NCBI GenBank assembly: GCA_015063585.1
Contig: SVTW01000021.1
Location: 1 to 33,496 of the forward strand
Length of the DNA stretch: 33,496 nt
DNA from: Oscillospiraceae bacterium
GTDB taxonomy: Bacteria; Bacillota; Clostridia; Oscillospirales; CAG-272
Direction: 5' to 3'
Under the pieces are notes generated by a model, which was not told where the DNA came from, searched no databases, and worked only from the letters and a program-made list of their open reading frames with translations. Below, one piece after another: positions 20,628 through 28,915 of the stretch (positions within the stretch are counted from its first letter, which is position 1; every line of letters starts with the position of its first letter). The translations under genes and the position numbers were made by a program.

Positions 20628-21842
20628 TCAGGACTGTGTTTCGTTGCGGTAAAGCTTTGCCAATCCGCCCTCGGAGGTCTCTCGGTAATGGTGAGACAGG
20701 TCCACACCGGTCTGATACATCGTGTGCACCACAAGGTCAAACGAGATCTTACGGCTATCGGAAAGGAAGTTTGCCAAACTGAGCGCATTGATCGCGCGCA
20801 TTGCGGCAACCGCGTTGCGTTCGATGCATGGGATCTGCACCAAACCGCATACGGGGTCACAAGTCAACCCCAAATGGTGCTCCAGAGCGATCTCGGCGGC
20901 ATATTCGATCTGGTCGATCCCCATTTCAAAAAGCTCCGCGAGCGCGGCGGCAGCCATTGAACATGCCGTTCCGACCTCTGCCTGACAACCGCACTCGGCA
21001 CCGCTGATCGATGCGTTGGTGGCAACCAGATTGCCCACCAAGCCCGCAACCGCCAAAGCGCGAATCACGTCATCGTCCGAGAAGGAATTCTTCTCCTGCA
21101 TATATTTGAGCACCGCGGGCAACACGCCGCAGGCTCCGCAGGTGGGTGCCGTTACGATCAGACCGCAATCGGCATTCTGCTCGCTCACGGCGAAGGCATA
21201 CGCGCAAACCAAGCGGTTTTCGCGCGTTTGCGGACTTTCGTCGATGTGACGCTGATTGAAAAGCCGCTGTGCCTTTCGCTCCACGCCAAGCCCGCCCGGA
21301 AGCGTTCCCGTATGGGTCAAGCCCTCGCGGATCGCCGCCAACATCGTGTACCATACCTCTCCGAGAAAGCTTCGAAAATCGGCATCCTCATGCTCAAAAA
21401 CATACTCCGACAGGCGGATATTCCGCGCCTTGCAAAGCGTGGCGATCTCGGTAAAGCTCTTTTCCCGATACTTGATCTCACGCTCGGGAAAAGCCTCTCC
21501 AAGCATGCGGATCTCGCCGCCACCGATGGAAAGAACACGCTGGGTTGAAAGCTCCCGATCCCCGCAAAAAGCCGTCACGTCCATGGTATTGGGGTGCTCA
21601 AGCACGTGCGAATCGTCACAGTCGAAGATCACCTCGCAGGGGAGTGGGGAAAGCTCCTGCACAATCGCGCGGTCGGTTCCGTGTCCGCGTCCCGTTTTGG
21701 CAAGCGAGCCGTACAGCTTGACGCGAAACCGGTCTGCCTCGGGATTTGCCTCGCGGCATTTGCGCACGGCAAACACGGGGCCCATCGTATGAGAGCTTGA
21801 CGGACCGATCCCGATCTTATATAAATTACGTACCGATTTCAT
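20628..21842 (-). CDS. sdaA: L-serine dehydratase, iron-sulfur type, single chain
   Basis: A 404-residue enzyme that deaminates L-serine to pyruvate and ammonia with an oxygen-labile [4Fe-4S] cluster. The N-terminal part (GIGPSSSHTMGP, residues 11-22) is the SDH-beta domain and the rest SDH-alpha. Cluster ligands are predicted as C286 (CGCQAEVG), C328 (TCDPVCG) and C339 (QIPCIERN). Their 42- and 11-residue spacings equal those of C343, C385 and C396 in the Legionella enzyme. Many Firmicutes have a two-subunit form, so the fused chain is notable. The ATG at 21842 follows AAGGAGAAGGG. It overlaps the end of araB by 17 nt, implying translational coupling, and directly precedes GH28. Confidence 0.94.
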   Translation of the reverse strand: MKSVRNLYKIGIGPSSSHTMGPVFAVRKCREANPEADRFRVKLYGSLAKTGRGHGTDRAIVQELSPLPCEVIFDCDDSHVLEHPNTMDVTAFCGDRELSTQRVLSIGGGEIRMLGEAFPEREIKYREKSFTEIATLCKARNIRLSEYVFEHEDADFRSFLGEVWYTMLAAIREGLTHTGTLPGGLGVERKAQRLFNQRHIDESPQTRENRLVCAYAFAVSEQNADCGLIVTAPTCGACGVLPAVLKYMQEKNSFSDDDVIRALAVAGLVGNLVATNASISGAECGCQAEVGTACSMAAAALAELFEMGIDQIEYAAEIALEHHLGLTCDPVCGLVQIPCIERNAVAAMRAINALSLANFLSDSRKISFDLVVHTMYQTGVDLSHHYRETSEGGLAKLYRNETQS

Positions 21843-23499
21843 GGTTCCCTTCTCCTTCTGCAATTCGGCGCAGGCGTTTCATAACGTTGTTTTCGCCACG
21901 TCCGAAATAGTCGTAAAGCCGTTTATATTCCGCATACAGCCGGCTGTAGATTCTGCCATTTTCCGCTATTGGACGGTAGACGGTCTTCTCCTTTACCGAC
22001 AGTGCCTCGGACGCGCTCTCCAGCGTGGGATAGAGTCCCGCCGCCACCGCTGCGTAGATTGCCGCACCGTGTGCCGCACTCTGATCCGAATCGATCACCG
22101 CCAGTTCACGCCCCAAAACGTCGGCATAGATCTGCATCATCATGGGGTCTTTTTTCGCAATACCGCCCGACGCGCGGATCTCGCCGATCGACAAGCCACC
22201 GTCCTCAAAAGCATCTACGATCGCCCGCACACCGTATGCGGTGGATTCGATCAGGGCGCGGTAGATCTCCTCGGGGCGCGTTGTGATCGTCAGACCAAGG
22301 ATCATGCCCGAAACGTCGGCATCCTGAAGCAGACTTCTGTTTCCGTTCAACCAATCAAGCGCAAGCAGTCCGCTCTCGCCCGCGCGCATTTTTTGCGCAC
22401 GCGCACGCAGGTATTGGTGAATGTTGCAATTCTCTTGGTGCGCCGCCTCATAATAGGATGCGGGAACACAGTGACGGACAAACCAATCGAATATATCTCC
22501 AACTGCCGACTGCCCCGCCTCATAGGTGTAAAGCCCCGGCACCACACCGTTTCGGATCTGTCCGCAGATGCCCGCAATCGAAAGCGATTCCTTTGCGTGG
22601 ATCAGTTGTACGCCCGACGTACCCACAACCGCCATCAGAACCCCCGGCTTTGTGATATTGAGCGCAGGCATTGCCGCAACGGCATCGGGGATCGGTAACG
22701 CGAGCGGTGTTCCCTCCCGAAGCCCCGTCATCTCGGCACCGCGCACGCTGAGTACCCCCGCGATCTCCTCCACCGTCTGCACCTCGGAGGGGATCTTGGT
22801 CCCGATCAGATGTTCCAACCGTGGATCGAGTGCCTTGAAAAAGGCAGGAGAAGGATAGCCTCGATCATACCCCCAAAAGAACTTCAGGCTCGCAAAGCCT
22901 GCGGCGTGGGTCTCCTGCCCCGTGAGCAGGAGCGACAGCCAATCGCCCGCGTCGATAAAGCGCGCGGCAGCTTCATAAACCCCGGGGGCCCGATTGAGTG
23001 TTTCCATGATCTTGGGAATTGCCCATTCCGAGGAAACGCGTCCGCCGTATTCGGCAAGCCAGCCCTCGCCCATTTCCTTTGCGACCTCGGTGGTGCGCTC
23101 CGCCTCAGCCTGTCCGCCATGGTGCTTCCAAAGCTTGACGTAGGCATGCGGCTCGCCCTCATATTCCGCCTCAAAGCAGAGCGGGGTCCCGTCCTCACGG
23201 ATCGGCAGGAGCGTGCAGGTGGTAAAGTCGATTCCAAGCCCCATAATTGCCTCGGGGGAGACGTCGGCTTGCTTCATCACGTCGCGCACGACCCATGCCA
23301 ACACTTCGATATAATCACGTGGGTGCTGCAAGGCAAACTGCGGCGGCAGAGGGGTGCCGTTTGGAAGCGCGTGCTCCATCACACCGTGCGGATATGCCAT
23401 GGAGGACGAGGCAACCGCCTCCCCGCTCTCGGCATTCAGCAGGACCGCACGTCCCGAAAGCGTACCAAAATCCACACCGATCGTATATCGCGTCAACAT
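21826..23499 (-). CDS. araB: Ribulokinase
   Basis: A 557-residue FGGY-family sugar kinase that phosphorylates L-ribulose to L-ribulose 5-phosphate in arabinose use. It begins YTIGVDFGTLSGRAVLL (phosphate-1 loop typical of AraB), has FASLKFFWGYDRGYP, TSGVQLIHAKE, and the C-terminal ASGGIAKKDPMMMQIYADVLG FGGY signature followed by AAHGAAIYAAV. Length and motif set fit AraB rather than xylulokinase. AGGAGG precedes the ATG. It lies 28 nt downstream of ylmH and overlaps sdaA. No araA or araD is in the window. With GH127 releasing L-arabinose and GH28 acting on pectin side chains, the context points to pectic arabinan use. Confidence 0.96.
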   Translation of the reverse strand: MLTRYTIGVDFGTLSGRAVLLNAESGEAVASSSMAYPHGVMEHALPNGTPLPPQFALQHPRDYIEVLAWVVRDVMKQADVSPEAIMGLGIDFTTCTLLPIREDGTPLCFEAEYEGEPHAYVKLWKHHGGQAEAERTTEVAKEMGEGWLAEYGGRVSSEWAIPKIMETLNRAPGVYEAAARFIDAGDWLSLLLTGQETHAAGFASLKFFWGYDRGYPSPAFFKALDPRLEHLIGTKIPSEVQTVEEIAGVLSVRGAEMTGLREGTPLALPIPDAVAAMPALNITKPGVLMAVVGTSGVQLIHAKESLSIAGICGQIRNGVVPGLYTYEAGQSAVGDIFDWFVRHCVPASYYEAAHQENCNIHQYLRARAQKMRAGESGLLALDWLNGNRSLLQDADVSGMILGLTITTRPEEIYRALIESTAYGVRAIVDAFEDGGLSIGEIRASGGIAKKDPMMMQIYADVLGRELAVIDSDQSAAHGAAIYAAVAAGLYPTLESASEALSVKEKTVYRPIAENGRIYSRLYAEYKRLYDYFGRGENNVMKRLRRIAEGEGNHEIGT

Positions 23500-23527
23500 A
23501 TTCTCCTCCTTTTATTGCATAAACAGT

Positions 23528-24352
23528 TCAAATCAATTGATCGGCTCGCATGCGAAGCCTGCCCTTTCGGGTCTCCCCGTCAAACGAGCGCAGAATAAAG
23601 CGTCCGTAGCCGCGTACCGAGACCGTGGTTGGCGGTGTCAACATAAGATCCACACGCTCCTCGGGCTCAAAATCCACCTCGACAAATCCGCCGCGAACCG
23701 CCTGTTGCGCGCGCTCACGCGAGAGATTGGTCAATGCGGCAACCACGCAATCAAGCCGCGGCGAGGCAACCGTGTCGCTGATCGGACGGTAATGCCGCCC
23801 GTCGGTAAAATGCTCGTCGGGCTGATACACCACACAGCGCACACTGTCCGCGCCGACCTGCGAGAGCGTTTCGGTCAAAAACGTGGCGATCGTTTGCGGG
23901 CAAAAGACCACCGCTTCGTGATCGTTTTGCACCGCAATATCCCCGAGTGCGTCGCGTTCCAGACCAAGTCCCAAAATGGCACCGAGGTAATCGCGGTGGG
24001 AAAGCGTTCGGTAGCCGCTGCCGCGGATCAGAACACTGCGCACGGCGGTGTCTGCCTCCTCTCCCAGCAAAGAGAGCACCGCAGTGTCGTCGTCGCGCGG
24101 GACCACCTCCCCCTCAAAGCAGGCAAGCAGATAGTCGGGCAATAAAAAGAGGCAGGCACGCTCGGCGCCGCCGTAGCCACCCCAAAACCATGCCTGCTCC
24201 CATGCGCCGGTGAAGCGCAGATAACGCTCCGCCGCCCTTCGCTCACGCGGGGTGAGAAAGGACAGGCAGGCAACGTGCCCTCTTTGGCATTTTTCAATTG
24301 CGTCGGAAAGCCTTGCCTCCAGCATATCCCGTGAAAAAGCCACTGTACTCAT
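23528..24352 (-). CDS. ylmH: YlmH family RNA-binding S4 domain protein
   Basis: A 274-residue YlmH-type protein with a photosystem-II-S4-like architecture: an N-terminal alpha/beta region with FLTPRERRAAERYLRFTG, a middle RGSGYRTLSHRDYLGAILGLG stretch, and a C-terminal S4 RNA-binding domain (about residues 200-262: LSRERAQQAVRGGFVEV, then TVSVRGYGRFIL). It acts in ribosome-associated RNA binding; in Firmicutes homologues help rescue stalled 50S subunits. The ATG at 24352 overlaps the yggT stop in ATGA, so the two are translationally coupled. It is the last gene of the yggS-sepF-yggT-ylmH cluster. Confidence 0.93.
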   Translation of the reverse strand: MSTVAFSRDMLEARLSDAIEKCQRGHVACLSFLTPRERRAAERYLRFTGAWEQAWFWGGYGGAERACLFLLPDYLLACFEGEVVPRDDDTAVLSLLGEEADTAVRSVLIRGSGYRTLSHRDYLGAILGLGLERDALGDIAVQNDHEAVVFCPQTIATFLTETLSQVGADSVRCVVYQPDEHFTDGRHYRPISDTVASPRLDCVVAALTNLSRERAQQAVRGGFVEVDFEPEERVDLMLTPPTTVSVRGYGRFILRSFDGETRKGRLRMRADQLI

Positions 24353-24624
24353 ATCATCAACAGGAGAAAGCGAACCAAAAACAGCGCCAGGATCGCCATG
24401 AAAAAGGGAACGTCGAGCGGACTCCCCACAAACCAATTCTTCTTTTCGCAAAGCTTACGGAACGGCAGAATGATTGGCTCGGTAATAAGGATCAAGAAAG
24501 AGAGCAGCCGCCCCTCTGCCATCGGGTCGATCCAAGAAAAAATGGCTCGTACCAGCATTGCGATATCCAATACCTCAATGGCAATTAACAGAAAATTTTT
24601 CAGCACGTACAGTATAATTTCCAA
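24349..24624 (-). CDS. yggT: YggT family membrane protein
   Basis: A 91-residue integral membrane protein (YlmG/YggT), with two hydrophobic spans: IILYVLKNFLLIAIEVLDIA to VRAIFSW, and FFMAILALFLVRFLLLM. Between them are the family motifs FSWIDPMAEG and ITEPIILPFRKL. It is thought to help divisome or nucleoid organisation. The start is TTG at 24624 with AAAGGA 9 nt upstream; no in-frame ATG is near. The stop overlaps the ylmH ATG. A hairpin separates it from sepF (24665-24704). Confidence 0.93.
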   Translation of the reverse strand: MEIILYVLKNFLLIAIEVLDIAMLVRAIFSWIDPMAEGRLLSFLILITEPIILPFRKLCEKKNWFVGSPLDVPFFMAILALFLVRFLLLMI

Positions 24625-24664
24625 TTGCGTTCATCCTTTCCGTGTTTTATGCCGTATTACAAAG

Positions 24665-24704
24665 AACGGGGGTGCCGCCCTTTTCTTCCCGCAACACCCC
24701 CGTT
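24665..24704 (-). terminator. Inverted repeat between sepF and yggT (weak terminator or attenuator)
   Basis: AACGGGGGTG (24665-24674) and CACCCCCGTT (24695-24704) form a 10-bp stem around a 20-nt loop. On the minus strand it is followed by CTTTGTAATAC, a poor U-tract. It may lower expression of yggT and ylmH relative to sepF. Confidence 0.5.
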
Positions 24705-24737
24705 TTCGCGGCTGATCGCACACAGCAAGACCGTGTA

Positions 24738-25259
24738 TCAAGCCTCTTCGTCGGCAGGAATCTCCTCGTAGGACTCCTCCACAACCTCTTCATATTCTTC
24801 CACCGTTTCAACGACCTCCTCCGCGGGCTCCTCGGATACGATACCCGAAATATCCACGCCTGCGGGGGAAACCACGATGGTGCTCTTGTTTGTTTTGATC
24901 ATTTCACCGCCAAGCACGTACACCACGCCTGCCAAAAAACCGACCAGACGCTGTGCCTTGTCCTTTGCCAGATCGCTCACGTCGAGCAGAACGATGCAGC
25001 CCTCCTTGAGCTTGTCGGCAATGGTGCTTGCCTCGATGTGGCTCTTGGGCTTGAGAAGCTTGAGCTCCACCTTATCGGGGGTTGCGGGGCGAATGTCGTT
25101 TTCACGGCGCGCGCTGTCAACCGCGGAAACGTCGTCTCCCTCGTCTCCCGACATCTCGGTTTTCAGGTCCTCGGGCATCGCGAAGATGTCGCCGTAAACC
25201 TCATCGTCCTCTTGCAGATCTGCGTTATCGTTTCTGAGAAATCTTTTCAGCATATTCAT
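24738..25259 (-). CDS. sepF: Cell division protein SepF
   Basis: A 173-residue FtsZ-binding division protein that joins Z-rings to the membrane. The N-terminal amphipathic region MNMLKRFLRN is followed by an acidic linker, then the SepF fold (about residues 64-140): KPKSHIEASTIADKLKEG, CIVLLDVSDLAKDKAQRLVG, FLAGVVYVLGGEMIKTN, TIVVSPAGVDISG. Length is in the normal range. The last ~30 residues are mainly Glu (EEVVETVEEYEEVVEESYEE), an unusually acidic tail. GGAGG precedes the ATG by 8 nt. Neighbours yggS, yggT and ylmH are the canonical cluster. Confidence 0.96.
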   Translation of the reverse strand: MNMLKRFLRNDNADLQEDDEVYGDIFAMPEDLKTEMSGDEGDDVSAVDSARRENDIRPATPDKVELKLLKPKSHIEASTIADKLKEGCIVLLDVSDLAKDKAQRLVGFLAGVVYVLGGEMIKTNKSTIVVSPAGVDISGIVSEEPAEEVVETVEEYEEVVEESYEEIPADEEA

Positions 25260-25296
25260 TTTGTTTTTCCTCCCTATTTTTCCTCTTTATTTTCAT

Positions 25297-26025
25297 TTAT
25301 ATACTGTCTGTTGGGGTTTGAGGCTCGGCAAACAATGCCCGTCCGACGCGAACAAGTGTTGCGCCTTCCTCAATTGCCGCCTCAAAGCTACCCGACATGC
25401 CCATAGATAAAATTGGCTCACCTATATTATATAGTTTTTTTTGCCAAATATCAAGACATTGTCGGTAAGTTTCTCGAAAATATTTTCGATATTCCTCTGT
25501 TTTTTCACATTTTGGAGCCATTGTCATAAATCCGCAAAGCCGAATGTGTGGAAACTCCGAAAGAGATTTGCAAAACGCCTCCACCTCATCGGGCGGAAGT
25601 CCGCTTTTGCTCGCCTCGCCGCCGCTGTTGATCTCAACCAACACATCCATCACAAGTCCATGCCGCTCTGCCTGTCGGTCGACCTCCTTTGCAAGTGAGA
25701 GCGAATCGAGCGAATGGATCATGCAAACCTTGTCGATGATATATTTTACCTTGTTTTTTTGGAGTGTTCCGATGAAATGCACACGCAAACCCTCTCGGTC
25801 CAGCGCGTCCCAACGCTCCAGCAATTGCTGAACGCGGTTTTCACCGACGTCGGAAACACCGAGCACGCGGTGCAGGTAGTTGATATGCGCGGCATCGGTA
25901 TATTTCACAGCCGCCAAAAGTCCAACGTCACGTTCGCCGAAGCGATCGCGACTCCGCTCGACTGCCGCTCGCATTCGTTCCCGAATGTCCTTCACGTTCG
26001 CGTCCATATAGGACAACTCGTTCAT
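25297..26025 (-). CDS. yggS: YggS family pyridoxal phosphate homeostasis protein
   Basis: A 242-residue PLP-binding protein (PLPBP, B. subtilis YlmE) that keeps free pyridoxal 5'-phosphate and amino-acid/keto-acid balance. The PLP lysine is in LLAAVKYTD (about Lys41). Other family marks are DVGENRVQQLLER, HFIGTLQKNKVKYI, DVLVEINSGGEASKSG, GFMTMAP and LSMGMSGSFEAAIEEGATLVRVG near the end. The ATG overlaps the stop of the HlyD-like gene in ATGA, so it is translationally coupled. It precedes sepF by 37 nt. Confidence 0.95.
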   Translation of the reverse strand: MNELSYMDANVKDIRERMRAAVERSRDRFGERDVGLLAAVKYTDAAHINYLHRVLGVSDVGENRVQQLLERWDALDREGLRVHFIGTLQKNKVKYIIDKVCMIHSLDSLSLAKEVDRQAERHGLVMDVLVEINSGGEASKSGLPPDEVEAFCKSLSEFPHIRLCGFMTMAPKCEKTEEYRKYFRETYRQCLDIWQKKLYNIGEPILSMGMSGSFEAAIEEGATLVRVGRALFAEPQTPTDSI

Positions 26026-27266
26026 CGGTAAACCCTCCCTTCAAACAGGTCCTCTCCCGAGGTAATCATCATATCGTTCAAGGCAAGATATTCCTTGCCC
26101 CGATCGCCCTGCTCGGCAACGATACAGTAGCCGTTGCCCCGATACAGGACCTCGACCCGACGGAAGCGGACCGTGCTTTCCTCAAACACGTATACGCCCT
26201 CCACGCCGTCACGCACGCGCATTGCCGCCTCGGGCACGTGGTAGCCTGTGTAGCTGCCAACCGTGATCTCAACGCGTTGGGTACGCAAATAAGTAAAATC
26301 GGTTGGGATCTCGTCGGTGGAGAAGACTGCAAGGATCCCTCCGTCCTCCCCCGCCACCGTGCGTTCACAAAGCATCGTCAGCTCGCGTCCGCGATTTTCG
26401 GGAAACCGAAAATCATACCGTCCGCCGCCTTCAAAAAAGGCACTGTAGGAGCTGTCAAAGGGGATCGCGAGATACCAGCGGCTCCCAAAAACCATTTTCC
26501 CGACCGGAAAATCCGCCCCCCGATCCGCTTCGGTAAGCGCAAGCGCCTCCAAGCCTTGTGGGGTCAGGCTCTCCAGCGCCGAAACCGTGAAAATGCTCTC
26601 ATATCCGTCGATCTGCGCGGCATCATAGAAATATCCCGATGCCTCGCTGTTATATACCCGATAAGGAGTTCCCTGCCAAAAGTTCTCACGCGCGGCTTTG
26701 AGTGCCTCCAGGGATTCCTCCACACCGTCCTCGCCGCCGATCAGCGTGCGGTAACGGTTGAGCAGAACAAGCATGTTGTCCTCAAGCTTTTGCAGCTCCG
26801 CAACGTCGCCGCGCACGATCATTTGCCGCATCTGCGCATAGGTCTTTTCCGCCTCGCGTCGGAACAGCTCGGCTTTGGAAAGCGTGCTTCCCGCGCCCAC
26901 GCGGCTCTCCTCCAGCAAATCGATCATGCGGTTGATAAAATCAAGCTCGATCTGTGCCTCGTGCCGTTCGGCATCGGAATATCCGTCCCAAACCTCGGCA
27001 ACCGCCTCGCCGCGGCTCACCTTCTCCCCGCTTTCCGCCATGTGTTGGACCACGCCCGCATTTTTGACGGTCAAAAGCCGTTCCTCTCGAAAGAGGTATG
27101 CCTCACCGCCCACGATCTGATAATCGGTATGCAGGTATGCGGGCGTTGTCATCGGTGGGGTCTCGGCTGAAAAAACATGAAAGAATACGTAGATCAGCAG
27201 CCCGAGAAGTGCCAGCGTTGCGGAAAACCGCAAAAGATATTTTTTTAAAAATGCAGTTCGGGTCAC
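26022..27266 (-). CDS. HlyD-like membrane-anchored protein
   Basis: A 414-residue single-pass membrane protein. It starts VTRTAFLKKYLLRF with a membrane span LLGLLIYVFFHVF, the N-terminus inside. Next come a short beta-barrel/lipoyl-like half-motif (AGVVQHMAESGEKVSRGEAVAEV, residues ~70-95) and a coiled-coil-prone helical hairpin (about 105-185), then strands (VEITVGSYTGYHVPEAAMRV). These fit an HlyD/membrane-fusion-like adaptor, but no transporter is adjacent. The GTG at 27266 overlaps the miaA stop (GTGA), with AGGAGG 7 nt upstream; the longer upstream frame is rejected. It sits in the miaA to sepF operon, as in some Clostridia, so a cell-envelope or division role is possible. Confidence 0.85.
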   Translation of the reverse strand: MTRTAFLKKYLLRFSATLALLGLLIYVFFHVFSAETPPMTTPAYLHTDYQIVGGEAYLFREERLLTVKNAGVVQHMAESGEKVSRGEAVAEVWDGYSDAERHEAQIELDFINRMIDLLEESRVGAGSTLSKAELFRREAEKTYAQMRQMIVRGDVAELQKLEDNMLVLLNRYRTLIGGEDGVEESLEALKAARENFWQGTPYRVYNSEASGYFYDAAQIDGYESIFTVSALESLTPQGLEALALTEADRGADFPVGKMVFGSRWYLAIPFDSSYSAFFEGGGRYDFRFPENRGRELTMLCERTVAGEDGGILAVFSTDEIPTDFTYLRTQRVEITVGSYTGYHVPEAAMRVRDGVEGVYVFEESTVRFRRVEVLYRGNGYCIVAEQGDRGKEYLALNDMMITSGEDLFEGRVYR

Positions 27267-28285
27267 GCCGTGCCTCCTATCATTCCGACCGATCCGTCCG
27301 TCGTCGCGGCATTTTGCCAGACAGACAGCGCCTCCCCCAAAATTTCCCCGGGGCTCCTCATTTGCTGTCCGTTTGCCATATCGATCCAATGCACGTAGGG
27401 CTTTGCCCCAAACCACGTCATTTGTCGTTTTGCATAGCGGCGCGTCGCGGTTTTCAGCTCCTCAACCGCCGCCTCCAAGCTCTGTCTGCCGTCAAGAACC
27501 CCCAACAGCTCCTTGTATCCGATCGCCTGCGCTGCGGTGGAGTTCTCCGAAAAGATCCCCTCTGCAAGAAGCGCGCGCGTTTCCGCAAGCAGCCCATCGG
27601 TCATCATGCGGTCAACCCGCTTCTCAATGCGGCTGTAAAGCAGCTCGCGGTCGGGATAGCGCAGTCCGATCACAACGGCATTGTAGGGTCCCTCCGCTTC
27701 ACGTGAGCGACGGTCCGACTCGGTTTTGGTCATGCCGGTGCTCTCGTAGATCTCAAGCGCGCGCACGACGCGTTTGACGTTGTTTTCATGAATGGCAGCG
27801 GCGCTTTCGGGGTCGACCGCCTCCAACATACGGTGCAGCTCGGCATTTCCGCACTCCCGCGCGATCGCGAATAAGCGTTCGCGGATCTGCGGATCGGCTT
27901 CTGCCTCGGAAAAACCGCCGCGCAACAGCGAATCGAGATAAAGTCCGGTACCTCCGCACAGGATCGGCAATGCGCCGCGCGCCGTGATCTTTTCGATCAC
28001 CTCCGATGCCAAAGATACGTATTCGGCACAAGAGAAGCTACGGCTCGGCTCGGCAACGTCGATCATATGATGCGCAATGCCCTCGGTCTCTTCCCATGTG
28101 GGCTTTGCCGTTCCAATATTCATTCGCCGATAGACCTGCATTGAGTCGCAGGAAACGACCTCCCCGCGCAACCGCTTCGCCAGCGCAACCGCCAGCGCGC
28201 TCTTTCCGCTCGCCGTTGGCCCCACCACGCAAAGCAGGCGCGTTTTTTTCGGGTTGGCGGATGATACCGCCGCCTTGTCCGTCAT
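27263..28285 (-). CDS. miaA: tRNA dimethylallyltransferase
   Basis: A 340-residue enzyme that adds a dimethylallyl group to A37 of tRNAs reading UNN codons. The P-loop GPTASGKS lies at about residues 22-29, followed by VVSCDSMQVYRRMNIGTAKP (the substrate-binding Asp), HHMIDV, LPILCGGTGLYL and a helical insertion, then QAIGYKELL and TRRYAKRQMTWF. All are hallmarks of MiaA. It has a weak ribosome-binding site and follows the relB-like gene by 15 nt. Its stop overlaps the start of the HlyD-like gene. Note that tRNA-Leu(CAA) here carries AA at 37-38, a normal target pattern. Confidence 0.96.
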   Translation of the reverse strand: MTDKAAVSSANPKKTRLLCVVGPTASGKSALAVALAKRLRGEVVSCDSMQVYRRMNIGTAKPTWEETEGIAHHMIDVAEPSRSFSCAEYVSLASEVIEKITARGALPILCGGTGLYLDSLLRGGFSEAEADPQIRERLFAIARECGNAELHRMLEAVDPESAAAIHENNVKRVVRALEIYESTGMTKTESDRRSREAEGPYNAVVIGLRYPDRELLYSRIEKRVDRMMTDGLLAETRALLAEGIFSENSTAAQAIGYKELLGVLDGRQSLEAAVEELKTATRRYAKRQMTWFGAKPYVHWIDMANGQQMRSPGEILGEALSVWQNAATTDGSVGMIGGTA

Positions 28286-28300
28286 TTCACCGTCCCCGCT

Positions 28301-28516
28301 TCAGCCTCCGCGTTTGCCGTTCGATTCCCCTGCGGACGGCGGTGCGGATTGCCTTGTGTCTCTTCGGATCTCAAAAGGAATGGCTTTTTCATAAACCATC
28401 TGCCGCAGAAAAATATTGACAGCCGTTGAAAGATCCATTCCAAGATCGGCAAGTAGCTCTTGCGCTCGCGCCTTAATTTCGGCATCGATGCTGACGTTTG
28501 TTGACACCTTTGGCAT
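28301..28516 (-). CDS. RelB/DinJ family antitoxin, orphan
   Basis: A 71-residue ribbon-helix-helix antitoxin. It reads VSTNVSIDAEIKARAQELLA, then LGMDLSTAVNIFLRQMVYEK and AIPFEI, the DinJ pattern. The C-terminus (QSAPPSAGESNGKRGG) is short and disordered. No RelE/YafQ toxin follows: miaA comes 15 nt later. AAAGGAG precedes the ATG. Its promoter has a palindrome in the spacer, which fits autoregulation. It is divergent from mazF at 28916, so it might act with that gene or have lost its toxin. It appears to lead the miaA-hlyD-yggS-sepF transcript. Confidence 0.88.
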   Translation of the reverse strand: MPKVSTNVSIDAEIKARAQELLADLGMDLSTAVNIFLRQMVYEKAIPFEIRRDTRQSAPPSAGESNGKRGG

Positions 28517-28582
28517 ACGGTTCCACTCCTTTCCTCAAACTTAAAATGCGTTTTTTCGCAAGTTCAAACGTATTTCTGACTT

Positions 28583-28611
28583 ATTATAACACATTATGCG
28601 CATATTGTCAA
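28583..28611 (-). promoter_or_regulatory. Sigma-A promoter of the antitoxin/miaA operon with operator in the spacer
   Basis: On the minus strand TTGACA (28606-28611) and TATAAT (28583-28588), both perfect, 17 bp apart. The spacer consists largely of ATATGCGCATAAT, whose core TATGCGCATA (28595-28604) is a perfect palindrome, so a dimeric repressor bound there would block RNA polymerase. Confidence 0.9.
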
Positions 28612-28681
28612 TACCTTATGTTGCATTTTAATTATTTTTTCAATTATTTATGTTGAAAATCCCACATAATATGCGCATAAT
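28593..28681. promoter_or_regulatory. Pair of TATGCGCATA operator palindromes
   Basis: Identical palindrome cores occur at 28595-28604 and 28670-28679, 75 bp centre to centre, the two extended 13-bp sites being reverse complements. The second is near TTATGT...ACATAA, another inverted pair (about 28648-28669). The region is very AT-rich and lies between the antitoxin and mazF. This suggests cooperative or looping control by the ribbon-helix-helix protein; binding is inferred. Confidence 0.65.
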
Positions 28682-28915
28682 TTAAAAAGTGTTCAAACAA
28701 GCCGAAAACAAACGGGAAAAACGCAAAAAGGAACAAAAGAACACCCGATTCGACGGCGTAATATACTAATAGAGAGGATCGTTAAAATCGGAAGAAAATT
28801 CCTTGCTGAAAGTTTGCCTCCCGTGTTTAAAAGAGCCCGCCGGAAGGAAAGAATAGGAACAGAGGCAGCTTTTGGGAATGCAACACGATCCCTGCCAAAA
28901 GAAAGGAAACCGCAT

